Source: Micromonospora rhizosphaerae
GTDB taxonomy: Bacteria; Actinomycetota; Actinomycetes; Mycobacteriales; Micromonosporaceae
NCBI RefSeq assembly: GCF_900091465.1
Contig: NZ_FMHV01000002.1
Span: 5,642,001-5,706,000 of the forward strand
Length of the DNA: 64,000 bases
Reading direction: 5' to 3'
In this document: positions 54,440 through 63,662 of the stretch, piece after piece
Layout: every line of letters begins with the position of its first letter
How positions within the stretch are numbered: the first letter of the stretch is position 1
Program-made: the position numbers and the translations under genes
The notes under the pieces: model-generated
The model's database searches: none
What the model saw: only the letters and a program-made list of their open reading frames with translations
What the model was told of the DNA's origin: nothing

Positions 54440-54714
54440 ATGACCGCCAACTGGGACGAAGAGGCTGATCCGCTCCGTCAGCCGCCGGAAGCCGACGCGC
54501 TGGAGCAGCAGCAGGACGAGACCGAGGTGGGCCCCCGGACACGGTCGAGGACGCCGTACCGGAGGCGTCCGAGGCGGATCTTGCGGAGCAGGGTGTGCTG
54601 GTTCCGGACGATCCGCGCGAGATGCCCAGATCGCTGCCCCCTGACGCCAATCAGGCCGACGCCCTCGAACAGCACCAGGAGGTTCCGGTCCCGGAGGAGG
54701 ACCGCCGGGACTGA
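54440..54714 (+). pseudogene. Small acidic repeat protein with one frameshift
   Basis: Begins MTANWDEEADPLRQPPEADA with AGGAGG upstream. After a frame change near 54530 it continues PDTVEDAVPEASEADLAEQG and PDANQADALEQHQEVPVPEE. The motif EADALEQ/QADALEQ occurs at both ends. Similar small acidic proteins with PEADALEQ repeats are common in actinobacteria; function unknown. One base change restores the frame. Confidence 0.7.
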
Positions 54715-54745
54715 TCGCCAGGATCAGGGCGTTCGCCAGAGCCCC

Positions 54746-55035
54746 CTACGGCGGCGTGAATATCAGGGGTGTGCCGGGGCATTCGTCGAGGCCGAGGTTG
54801 TGGTACCAGCAACCGCCGGACCGCGCGGTCTCAAAGTGCGTGGCCGCGACGGCGTTGCCTTCCCACTGGTTGTCGTGGACCCACCCTGATTCGCAGGTGC
54901 CGGTGTCGGTGATCTGTAGGCCGTGGGTCTGGGTCTGGTTGGGCTGGCTGTCCCAGACCCGGTTGTTGTGGATGGTGGGGCGGTACGTGGCGGCCGCCAG
55001 GGTGATGCCGGCCCTGGTCGCCGGGGAGGCGGGTA
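54746..55035 (-). pseudogene. Right-handed beta-helix protein, C-terminal fragment
   Basis: Reads ITLAAATYRPTIHNNRVWDS, HGLQITDTGTCESGWVHDNQ and WEGNAVAATHF, a regular Asn/Gly/His-rich strand pattern typical of parallel beta-helix (pectate-lyase-like) proteins. No start. The upstream end abuts the next fragment. Confidence 0.65.
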
Positions 55036-55070
55036 TCTCGTACCGCGCTCCGGGCGGCGGCCTGAGCCGG

Positions 55071-55310
55071 GTGGAGAGCTCGGTGGAATTCCTCGACCGT
55101 GAGCTGGCCGACAACCGGCCGGAAGCTCTGAGCTGGTGGGCGGAACGTTCGCTCTCGGATCGGGAACTCGACTGGCAGCGCGCCGATCTCCGCGCGCTCC
55201 ACGAGATGTCCGACAGCGAGCGAGCGTGGGTCGTGGTGGGGCTGATCGAGGCGTCGCGGGATCTGCGGCGGTGGTACGGCGAAGCGTTCCAGGCGGCGAC
55301 GACCAGGTAG
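55071..55310 (+). CDS. Hypothetical protein or C-terminal fragment
   Basis: A 79-codon frame (VESSVEFLDRELADNRPEAL, LRALHEMSDSERAWVVVGLI) that is helical and coding-like. The frame is also open upstream. No good ribosome binding site; it may be a tail of a truncated gene. Confidence 0.4.
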   Translation: MESSVEFLDRELADNRPEALSWWAERSLSDRELDWQRADLRALHEMSDSERAWVVVGLIEASRDLRRWYGEAFQAATTR

Positions 55311-55586
55311 TTCCCCGGTCAGCCGGGTCGGCCGCGCTCGCCGCGGGCCGTCCGTACCCCCTCTGAGGGCGCATGCGCCGGATGATCACGCGGGCTCTGC
55401 TGACGGGAAGACAGGCGTGAGTGTACGCGGCCGACCCATGTTCACTGCGGGTGCAGCCGGGCGCCAACGTCTGGCTGGGATGTGCGCTGACCAGCGTCGA
55501 CCCGCCCGTTCGGGTTCTTGGCGACATGCCAGGTTATGCCGCGAAGGCGGCGCCGGTTGCGATAAGTGTGGAGGAGGAGGTGTCCG

Positions 55587-57194
55587 ATGACGCTGCCGTA
55601 CGCGACCTTGCCGGGCGACCTCGACCACCTGATCGCCGACGACCACGTGGTGGCGAACCGCCTCTTCGAGCACCTCGAGGCCGGACGCGGTGACCGGCGC
55701 ATGCTGGTCGACCAGGTGAGTTACGGCCGCGCCCTGCACGCCCACGCCGAGGAGGAGGTGTTGTATCCGGCGCTGGCCGAGATCGGCGCCGCCGCGGACG
55801 CCGAGGAGGGGCGGGACGAGCACCAGGCCCTCAAGAGGCTGCTCGTCCTGCTTGACCATGCGGATCCCGGCAGCCGCGAATTCGAGCGGGCGCTGAACAA
55901 GCTGATCGGCGGTGTCCGGCACCACATCGAGAAGGAGGAACGGGAGTTCCTGCCGGCGCTGCGTCGGGCGGTGGGCGCGGAGGAGATGGGTCGGCTCGGC
56001 GAGCGGTACCTCGCCGCCAAGCGGTCGGTCCCGGCCCGCTCGCATCCCACCGTCCCGTCCACCGGACGCCGTCGCAGGCTCATGCACGCGGCCGCCGGGT
56101 TCATGGACAAGGTACGCGACCGGGTATCCGGCCGCAGCAACGTCCTGTCGACCGACGCCTCCTGCCTGCTCGACACCCAGGCGCAGCGGATCCTCGACAC
56201 CTGGTCCCGACTGGTACTGGCCCCGTACGAGCTCCTCACCCTCGAGCAGGCCCGCCAGCAGCCGAGCCTCGCCGACGCGGCGATGGAGATCCTGCAGCAG
56301 GACGGGCGGCCGACGGACCCCGAGGAGGTCGGATCGGCGGCGGACGTCACCGTGCCCGGCCCGGGTGGTGATCTGGTCGTACGCGTCTACAAGCCGCTCG
56401 GCCAGACCCGCGATCCGGTGCCCGTCGTGATGTGGGTGCACGGTGGCGGTTGGATCCTGTTCACGAACGACGACTATGACGCGTCCTGCCGCGCCCTGGT
56501 CAACCGGACGGGCGCGATTGTGGTGTCGCCGGAGTATCGCAAGGCTCCCGAGCACGTGTTCCCGGCCGCCCACGAGGACGTGCTGGCCACCTACCGGTGG
56601 CTCCGGACCAACGCCACCGGGCTCGGCGGCGACCCGTCACGCATCGCCATCGGTGGCGAGGGCGTCGGGGCGAACATGGCGGCCGCGACCTGCGGTCAGC
56701 TCAAGCAGGCAGGTGAGCCACTGCCCGTGGCGCAGGTGCTCGTCTGCCCGCTGACCACCACCGCCCAGTACGGCGCGTCCATGCGGGACGCCGCAGACGC
56801 CCGGCCGCTGAATCGTCCACTGCTGTCCTGGATGATGATGCACGCCTTCCGTGGCGTGACCGACAGCCTGAAAGACCCCAGGGTCGAGCTGCTCCCGCTC
56901 TCCGCGCAGGGCCTCGCCGGTCTGCCGCCGACACTGATCGTCACCACCGACCGCGACGTGCTGCAGAGCCAGGGCGACGAGTGGTGCGCCCGCTTGGACG
57001 CCGCCGGCGTGCGGGCCACGTCGGTCCGTTACGGGGGAGTGATGCACGACTTCTTCGGCCTTGCCGCAGTGCTGGACAAGGCCGCGCACGCCCAAGAGGA
57101 GGTCGCCCTGCACCTGCGCCAGGCGTTCGGGGAGGCCCCGGCCGCACATCCGTTGGATGGTGCGCCAATGCGAAGGCCCAAGGTCATCGGGTGA
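55587..57194 (+). CDS. Hemerythrin-like domain fused to a nucleophile-less alpha/beta hydrolase
   Basis: A 535-residue fusion. Residues about 10-145 are a hemerythrin HHE four-helix bundle with the metal-ligand pattern (DLDHLIADDH, ALHAHAEEEVLYP, DEHQALKRLL, RHHIEKEEREFLPAL). Residues about 200-510 are a hormone-sensitive-lipase-type hydrolase: VMWVHGGGWILF (oxyanion HGGG), SPEYRKAPEHVFPA, TTDRDVL (Asp) and GGVMHDFF (His487). The nucleophile elbow, normally GESxG or GDSxG, reads GGEGVGANMA: Gly359 (codon GGC at 56661) replaces Ser. The hydrolase is thus predicted inactive unless another residue serves. AGGAGG precedes the ATG. The stop overlaps the MOSC gene start. Confidence 0.85.
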   Translation: MTLPYATLPGDLDHLIADDHVVANRLFEHLEAGRGDRRMLVDQVSYGRALHAHAEEEVLYPALAEIGAAADAEEGRDEHQALKRLLVLLDHADPGSREFERALNKLIGGVRHHIEKEEREFLPALRRAVGAEEMGRLGERYLAAKRSVPARSHPTVPSTGRRRRLMHAAAGFMDKVRDRVSGRSNVLSTDASCLLDTQAQRILDTWSRLVLAPYELLTLEQARQQPSLADAAMEILQQDGRPTDPEEVGSAADVTVPGPGGDLVVRVYKPLGQTRDPVPVVMWVHGGGWILFTNDDYDASCRALVNRTGAIVVSPEYRKAPEHVFPAAHEDVLATYRWLRTNATGLGGDPSRIAIGGEGVGANMAAATCGQLKQAGEPLPVAQVLVCPLTTTAQYGASMRDAADARPLNRPLLSWMMMHAFRGVTDSLKDPRVELLPLSAQGLAGLPPTLIVTTDRDVLQSQGDEWCARLDAAGVRATSVRYGGVMHDFFGLAAVLDKAAHAQEEVALHLRQAFGEAPAAHPLDGAPMRRPKVIG

Positions 57195-57679
57195 CGCTGG
57201 CTGCCATGTCGCGGATCGTCCAGCTGCTGGCCTCGCCCGTACATCGGTACGTGGGCCGGCCCGCGGACGGTCCGGCGCCGGCGCCGTCGGGCGAACTGGT
57301 CGAGGAGGTCCGGATCCGGGCGGGCCTGGGCATCGTCGGCGACCGGTACTTCGGCAAGCAGGCGCATCGCGACGCGAGCGTGACCGTGATCGCGCAGGAG
57401 TCCTTGCCGCCCGGCGTTGATCTGGTGCAGGTCCGGCGCAACGTCCTCACTACCGGCATCGCCGTGGACGAGCTGGTCGGGTCGGTACTGATCCTGGACT
57501 CATGGCAAGGTCCGGTCAGCCTGCGGGTGAACCGGCCAGCGAATCCGTGCGCCTGGATGGACGTCACCATCGGCACCGGTGGGTGGAAGGCGCTACGCGG
57601 TAGAGGCGGCGTCCGCTGCACGCCCTTGACCGACGGCACCCTGCGCGTCGGCCCCGTCGGCGTCATGATCAACAGCTAG
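57191..57679 (+). CDS. MOSC-domain protein
   Basis: A 162-residue protein from GTG 57191, whose start overlaps the previous stop (GTGA), so it is translationally coupled to the fusion gene. An internal ATG at 57206 is a possible alternative. MOSC features: LVEEVRIRAGLGIVGDRYFG, VTVIAQESLP, RRNVLTTGIAVDELVGS, and NPCAWMD with a Cys like the conserved one, then RGGVRCTPLTDGTLRVG. MOSC domains are related to molybdenum-cofactor sulfurases and bind or transfer sulfur. Coupling to a hemerythrin-containing protein suggests a redox-linked function. Confidence 0.85.
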   Translation: MTLAAMSRIVQLLASPVHRYVGRPADGPAPAPSGELVEEVRIRAGLGIVGDRYFGKQAHRDASVTVIAQESLPPGVDLVQVRRNVLTTGIAVDELVGSVLILDSWQGPVSLRVNRPANPCAWMDVTIGTGGWKALRGRGGVRCTPLTDGTLRVGPVGVMINS

Positions 57680-57837
57680 ACAACCGCCGCCGGGCCCTTT
57701 GCCTGACCGCCGAGGGGCCGCTCCGTCCTCACAGGACGCGCCGGTCGGGGAACATCGACTAGGTGACTGGTGGTAAGCGATGGCTGCCACCGGCGTGGCG
57801 GCCATCGTTTTCTATCTATTTCAGATAGTTTGCTGGT

Positions 57838-59283
57838 GTGGCGTTGGGTGTGGCTTCGCAGCAGTTGGATCTGCTGGATCCGGTGAGCCGGTTCTGTGAA
57901 GAGGCTTTGCCGGCGAACTCGATCTTCGCGTTCCTGCACCAGCATCGGCAGATGCTGTTTCCGGATGGGTTGTTCACCGACCTGTTCGCGCAGATCGGTC
58001 GCCGGTCGGTGCCGCCGTCGGTGGTGGCCACGGTGATGGTCCTGCAACGACTGGAAGGGCTGTCGGATCGGGAGGCGGTGGACCGGTTCACGTTCGACGC
58101 GCGCTGGCGTTACGCCGCTGGGGTCGGTGGTTGGGACGGCGCGGGTCGGGTCGGGTTCGCTCACACGGTGCTGGTGGACATGCGGGAACGGCTGCGCCGC
58201 TCCGACCGGCCGGACCGGGTGTTCGAGGTGGCGTTGGACGCCGTCCGGGCGGCGGGGTTGCTGGGTCGGCGGCGGGTCCTCGATTCCACACCGTTGTATG
58301 ACGCGGTCGCGACGATGGACACGATCACGCTGATCCGCTCGGCGGTCCGGGGGCTGCTCGCCGCCGCCGGCGGCGACCTGGCCGCACGGTTGCGGGCCGT
58401 GCTGGCCAGCGGGGATGACTACAGGGGCACCGGCAAGCCGGTCATCGACTGGGACGACAAGACCGCCCGTGATGCCCTGGTCGACTCCCGGGCCCGCGAC
58501 GGTTACGCGCTGCTGGCCGTCCTCGACGGGCTGACGCTGCCCGAGCCGGTCGTTCAGGCGACGCGGCTGCTGGCCACGGTGCTGGGCCAGGACTTGGAGA
58601 CCGGCGACGACGGTGTGCTGCGCATCGCCCGCAAGGTCGCCCCGGACCGGGTGATCTCCACCGTTGACCCCGAGGCCCGGCACGGGCACAAGACCAGCCA
58701 CCGCGGCTTCGACGGCTACAAGGGCCACATCGCCGTCGACCCCGACGCCGAGATCATCACCGCCACCGAGGTCACCGCCGGCAACACCGGCGGCGTCGAG
58801 CCGGTCGCCGACCTCATCACCGATCTCACCGACGCCACCGAGCCCGCCGAGGACACCGCAGCGGTCTACGGCGACGCCGCCTACGGCGCCGGCGAGGTCC
58901 TCGACCGGCTCGACGCCGCCGGGATCGACATCAAGACCAAGGTCCAGCCACCGAACGCCCCCGCCGGGAAGTTCACCAAGGACCGCTTCGACATCGACCT
59001 GCAACACCAGCAGGTCACCTGCCCGGGCGGCGTCACGATCCCGATCCGGCGGGTGCGAGGCCACGACCGCAACGCCGGCAGGGCCGACTTCGGCAGCGCC
59101 TGCGCCACCTGCCCGCTGCGCAGGCACTGCACCGAGTCCAAGACCGGGCGCAGCATCACCATCGGCCACCACGAAGCCCACCTCACCACCGCCCGCACCC
59201 GCCAGACCGACCCCGCCTGGCAAGCCGACTACCGTACCACCCGACCCGCGGCAGAAGGATGCCCCGGCACAGTCCGGAACTGA
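57838..59283 (+). pseudogene. IS1182-family transposase, 3'-truncated
   Basis: A 481-codon frame. The N-terminal domain (FCEEALPANSIFAFLHQHRQ, PPSVVATVMVLQRLEGLSDR), RVLDSTPLYDAVATMDT (D), VYGDAAYGAGEVL (D), and the Cys-rich insertion (CATCPLRRHCTESKTGRSIT) fit IS1182. The frame leaves the family after DPAWQADYRTTRP, before the VERK catalytic Glu helix. It is therefore inactive. Confidence 0.85.
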
Positions 59284-59330
59284 TATGACGGCAGGCCCGT
59301 GAGGGCAGGGCGACCAGCTCGGGGCCTAGC

Positions 59331-59816
59331 ATGCTCGTCGTGCTCGAACTGTCGGACGACCTGTTGCGGCTGGAGCCCGGTCAGATCGTCTACCTTTCAC
59401 CGCTGTGGTCAGGCCCAGATGCCGGTACCTGGGCGATCACCGTACCGCTCGCGCCGTTCTCCGCAGCCGACCGTTTCGATCCCGCGACCTTCCGCCCCGG
59501 CACTGACGGACCCGAGATCGTTAGGACGGCCATCCGCGGCGATTTCATCGATCTACCCGGCAGCGACCTGTCTGCACTGACCAACCGAACCTTCGATTTC
59601 CCGATCAACCCGCACCCTGGCTACATCGATGCGAGCATCTACCTAGGCGGGGGGCACAACCCGGTCGACATCACCCGGATGGAGTTCGGTTCGGCCCAGT
59701 CGTTGAGCATCAACGTTGTACTACACGCCGTGTTCGACTTCACCCAGGAAGGCGTCGAGATCGCGAACAGGTCAGCGGTCTTGCACGCCAACCTCCAGTT
59801 CGAGCAGCTCGACTGA
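59331..59816 (+). CDS. Hypothetical protein
   Basis: A 161-residue frame beginning MLVVLELSDDLLRLEPGQIV, with an acidic beta-rich composition (PGYIDASIYLGGGHNPVDIT, SLSINVVLHAVFDF). Not a known family to me; size and composition fit an immunity-type or DUF protein. Intact and between two IS remnants. The ribosome binding site is weak. Confidence 0.6.
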   Translation: MLVVLELSDDLLRLEPGQIVYLSPLWSGPDAGTWAITVPLAPFSAADRFDPATFRPGTDGPEIVRTAIRGDFIDLPGSDLSALTNRTFDFPINPHPGYIDASIYLGGGHNPVDITRMEFGSAQSLSINVVLHAVFDFTQEGVEIANRSAVLHANLQFEQLD

Positions 59817-60142
59817 CCCCGACGAAGAGCGGCAGGCCAACGTATTCAACTCGGCACGTCCGGAAGGCCACCGGCCCAGCTCGGCGTGACGCTCCGTAGC
59901 CCGCGGATCGCGGCTACTTAGAGACTTGGTCCAGGATCGGTGTCCGGCCAGACTCGGTCCAGGTGCCCGGCGAGACGCTCCCACATTGCGGCTGCGCACC
60001 GGTGTCATTGGTGTGGCTCTCTCATGGCCTGCGGTCTCGCCGGGCGCCGCGCGAGGAGTGGCTGGAAAGGGGTTTGTTCTGCTCGAAGTAGCGGTGCCCT
60101 CCTTGCTGACAACTCCGTCCAGTTCAGCCAAGGGAGGCGCCG
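59817..60142. other. Non-coding end of the following IS110 element
   Basis: No gene. It precedes an IS110 transposase, so it probably includes that element's left end and possible bridge-RNA region. Confidence 0.4.
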
Positions 60143-61299
60143 ATGAGCGTGATCATCGGGATGGACCCGCACAAGCGCTCAGCCACCATCGAGGTCACCG
60201 ACGAACGCGGCTCGCGGTGGGCCGCTTTGGGACTGACAAGGCCGGCTACGCCGACATGCTCGCCGCCGGCCGCAAGTACGCCGATCGGGTCTGGGCGGTC
60301 GAGGGCTGCAACGGCATCGGCAAACACATCGCCCACCGCCTGGTCCACGACGGTGAGACGGTGCTCGACGTGCCCGCGAAACTGTCGGCGCAGGTGCGGG
60401 TGTTCGCCACCGGCAACGGCCGCAAAACCGACCCGGTGGATGCGCACTCGGTGGCGATGGTGGCGCTGCGCAGCCCGAATCTGGTGCAGGTTCAGGTCGA
60501 CGCGGACCTGCAGGTGATGGGCATGCTCGCCGACCGGCGTGACGAACTCGGCCGCGCCCGCACCCAGACCATCAACCGGCTGCACCGGTTGCTGCTGGAA
60601 CTGTTACCCGGCGGGGCGAAGAAGTTCCTGTCCGCGCCACAGGCCCGCGCCTTGATCGCGACGGTCAAACCCCGCGACATCGTGGGCAAGACCAGACGCC
60701 GCCTCACCGTCGAGCTGATCAGTGAACTCGAAGGCATCGACAAGAAGATCAAAGCCGCGGAGAAGGACCTCAAAGAACTCGTGAACGCGCGCGGCTCCAC
60801 CCTGATGGAGCTGCATGGCATCGGCCCCTCAGGCGCAGCCCGCCTACTGGCAGACGTCGCAGACATCAGCCGGTTCGCCGACCGCGACCGGTTCGCCTCC
60901 TGGAACGGCACCGCACCCCTGGACGCCTCCTCCGGCGACCAGAAGCGCCACCGGCTCTCCCGCGCCGGAAACCGCCGGATCAACCGCACGCTGCACATCA
61001 TGGCCGTGGTCCAGCTGCGCAACCGCACCCAAGGCCGCGCCTACTTCGACGCGAAGAAAGCCGCCGGGAAGACCTCCATGGAAGCCATGCGCCCGCTGAA
61101 GCGACGCCTCTCCAACGTGGTCTATGCCCGCATGGTCGAAGACCGGAGACGACGGCAGGTGGCAGGCCCGGGAGGGCACTCGGGGACGACTCTGCAATCC
61201 AGCGTGACCGACCTGACCCCGGACATCGGCCCTTCGGACAAGCCACTACCCGGACCCGCCACCAACCACCCTAAACCCCTGGTGTCAGCGGCGCCTTGA
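60143..61299 (+). pseudogene. IS110-family transposase (third type) with one frameshift
   Basis: The start is good (GGAGGCGCCG before ATG) and reads MSVIIGMDPHKRSATIEVTD. Near 60215 the frame changes and the protein continues DKAGYADMLAAGRKYADRVW, VEGCNGIGKHIAHRLV (E), TGNGRKTDPVDAHSVAMVAL (D, D), LMELHGIGPSGAARLLADVA and FASWNGTAPLDASSGDQKRH. One indel restores a full transposase of about 380 residues. Confidence 0.88.
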
Positions 61300-61332
61300 C
61301 ATAAAGGGGTGCCATGAGCGGGTGCCGTCCGG

Positions 61333-62025
61333 TCACCACTCCGAGGCTGCCACAGCCGCCGTTGCCGCAGCCGTTTTAGCGTCTTGAACGGGGCCAGTGG
61401 GACCGCCGTATACGAGTACCCTGAACCTGGCCTCATCGACCGGCAGGAACGCCAAGCCGCGGCGCGTCGAACCGGCAGGGTCTCCGGGATGGAGCAGGTG
61501 CAGCGTGGCGTGGCTTATCCACGGTCTCTGGGCGCGCAGCACCGGATGGGCCGCAGCCGCAGTGACGATCGCGCCACGTGCGGATCGCTGTTGCCAGAGA
61601 GCAGGCCCCACAGGATGTCGACAGCGGTCTGCTGATCGACGGCCGTCAGGTATGGCGACGCTTCGGTCAGGGCTTGCACCGGCTGGTCGGCTTGCCAGCT
61701 TCGCATGGTGGTGACGATGTCGTCCAACCTCGGCGTGATCCCCCAGGCCTCAAGCTCGTCACCAGCCCAGATCAGCACCGTGTAACCATCGTGATCCCGC
61801 TGGCGGACACTGACGTATCCGCCCGGGGCACAGGATCGCAGCGACAGGACCGAAGCGGTCAACGCCTGCTTCGAGCCTGGCGAGCGGACCTCCCGACGCA
61901 TCGGCGCAACGCCGCAGATCGTCAACGAGGGTCACCGGGTCACGGTACCGACGTGCCGCCAGCTCCAGCGGCGGCCTCCCGGTAGGTCCGATGACCGTGC
62001 GTCCGCTCCAATCAATGGCCGTCAC
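61333..62025 (-). pseudogene. Unknown gene in three frames
   Basis: Starts MTAIDWSGRTVIGPTGRPPL (62025), continues in another frame as GYVSVRQRDHDGYTVLIWAG, ITPRLDDIVTTMRSWQADQP, QQTAVDILWGLLSGNSDPHV, and ends in a third as RPWISHATLHLLHPGDPAGS. The pieces look like one decayed gene of about 220 residues. Family not recognised. Confidence 0.5.
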
Positions 62026-62064
62026 GGTGCGTAGCGACCGCTGTGCGGCATGAGTAGCCCTGTG

Positions 62065-63294
62065 TCAAGCGGGAGGGGCGAGGACGGCCTGCAGAGCTCG
62101 GTGGCGGGTGGGGTCGTAGGGGACGCCGTCTTGCCAGCAGCGCCAGATCACGTGCAGCCAAGCGCGGGCGAGGATTCGAGTGGCGTGGGGGTGGTCGTGG
62201 CCTCGAGCCCGGGCCCGCCGGTAGAGGTCGGCGGCCCAGGGGTTGGCGTGGTGGGAGTCGCCGGCGAAGTCGATGACTGCTCCACGGAGTTGTTTGTCGA
62301 CGGCCCAGCGAAAGCCGACGACTTTCACCTTCCCGGACTGCCTGGTCGAGGGCGCGGCGCCGGCCAGGCAGGTGAGTGCCTCGGGCGTCGGGAAGCGGCC
62401 GCGGGCGTCACCGATCTCAGCCAGAAGCCGGGCCGCTCGCACGATCCCTGCCCGGGGCAGGGACGTGAACACCGCCGCGTCGGGATGCTGCAGCAGCTGG
62501 AGCTCAATCTGCTCTTCCAGCGCGTTGATCTGCTCCCGCAGGGCGGTAAGCCCAGCCACCAACGCAGCGGTGACGTGCGCCCGGGCGGTGGCTTCAGGAC
62601 CGGTGGTCCCGCGGGTAGCCGCGAGCAGATGGGCGTGCAGCAGCCCGGCTCGTGCCGGGTTGGGGTAGGAGACGCTGCGCAGCCAGTTCTGCAGTCTGCG
62701 TGGCGACAACCAGTCGACCTTGTCCTGAGTCGTGAACCGGGTGAGGAAACTCAGGGTGATCGCGGAGTCGATGTCGCGGAACAGCCCGATCACGGCGGGC
62801 AGAACGTGTTCGAGGTGGGCGCGGAGCTGATTGGCCATCGCGACACGGGCGGCGATGAGGTCCTTGCGGGCGCGGACGGTCATCCGCAACGTGAGTGTCG
62901 CGGGAGAGTCGACGGTGAGGGGACGCAGGCGATGGTGGTCGGTGCGGACGGTATCGGCCAGGACGTAGGCATCGAAGCGGTCGTCCTTGTTGCCGGCTGC
63001 GCCGTAGCGGCGGCGCGGGTGCTTGATCTGGTTCGGGGCGATCACGAAGACCGTGAGCCCCGCATCGAGGAGGGCCTCGACGATGGGCCCGTCGGGGCGT
63101 TCGATACCGACCTCGAGCACAGCGGCTTGCTGCAGGCATCGCAGCAGCTTCCGCAGCCCCGCAGCGGTGTGTTCGACGAGCATCCGTTGAACCTCGACAC
63201 CGTCGGGGCCAACGATCGCGAGGGCGTGCTCCGTGCTGGCCCAGTCGATGCCCGCAGTGGGTCGACGCATCGAGGAGTCGTGTCCGACACTCAT
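62065..63294 (-). CDS. IS110-family transposase (fourth type)
   Basis: A 409-residue DEDD transposase: TAGIDWASTEHALAIV (D), VLEVGIERPDGPIVEALL (E), YGAAGNKDDRFDAYVLADTV (D, D), and a C-terminal domain with PRAGIVRAARLLAEIGDARG and EALTCLAGAAPSTRQSGKVK. Start at 63294 with AAGGAGG five bases before the ATG. The frame is intact. Confidence 0.92.
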   Translation of the reverse strand: MSVGHDSSMRRPTAGIDWASTEHALAIVGPDGVEVQRMLVEHTAAGLRKLLRCLQQAAVLEVGIERPDGPIVEALLDAGLTVFVIAPNQIKHPRRRYGAAGNKDDRFDAYVLADTVRTDHHRLRPLTVDSPATLTLRMTVRARKDLIAARVAMANQLRAHLEHVLPAVIGLFRDIDSAITLSFLTRFTTQDKVDWLSPRRLQNWLRSVSYPNPARAGLLHAHLLAATRGTTGPEATARAHVTAALVAGLTALREQINALEEQIELQLLQHPDAAVFTSLPRAGIVRAARLLAEIGDARGRFPTPEALTCLAGAAPSTRQSGKVKVVGFRWAVDKQLRGAVIDFAGDSHHANPWAADLYRRARARGHDHPHATRILARAWLHVIWRCWQDGVPYDPTRHRALQAVLAPPA

Positions 63295-63662
63295 AGTGTC
63301 CTCCTTGCTGTTGCAGCAGCAGGTGGGCACCCAGTGGTCTCAGGACACGGAAGCCGGTCGCTCACTGATCGGCGCTCGACGGCGCTCAGCCCTGTCGCCA
63401 GTCATACGTGCCCTGGGACCACCGGGCCCCGCGGAACTCATGCCGGACCTCTGACGGTCAAGCGTGCGAGGCGGTGGCCCGGTGGAGACCAGGTGCGCCG
63501 ACGACCCGAGATCGCCGGCACCAGACACGGTGCCCGACGAGACCGCCGACAGGAAGAGTCTGCGCAGTGAGCGTGCGATCTTGCGACGGATCTTGATCAA
63601 CGGTCGCCGGAGTGATCGGGTGCGAGCGCCGACAACCTACGATCCCTGCGGGGAGGTGGGTG
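63295..63662. other. Upstream end of the IS110 element and non-coding sequence
   Basis: No supported gene. The part next to the transposase start is the likely place of this element's bridge RNA. Confidence 0.4.

Noticed and set aside
57806..57835. Hairpin CTATCT/AGATAG before the IS1182 gene taken as a terminator
   Set aside because: It is short and AT-rich and more likely part of the IS end.
57676..59223. A 515-codon minus-strand open frame opposite the IS1182 transposase
   Set aside because: It is antisense to a clear transposase and has only Val/Gly/Arg-rich composition without motifs; a high-GC shadow frame.
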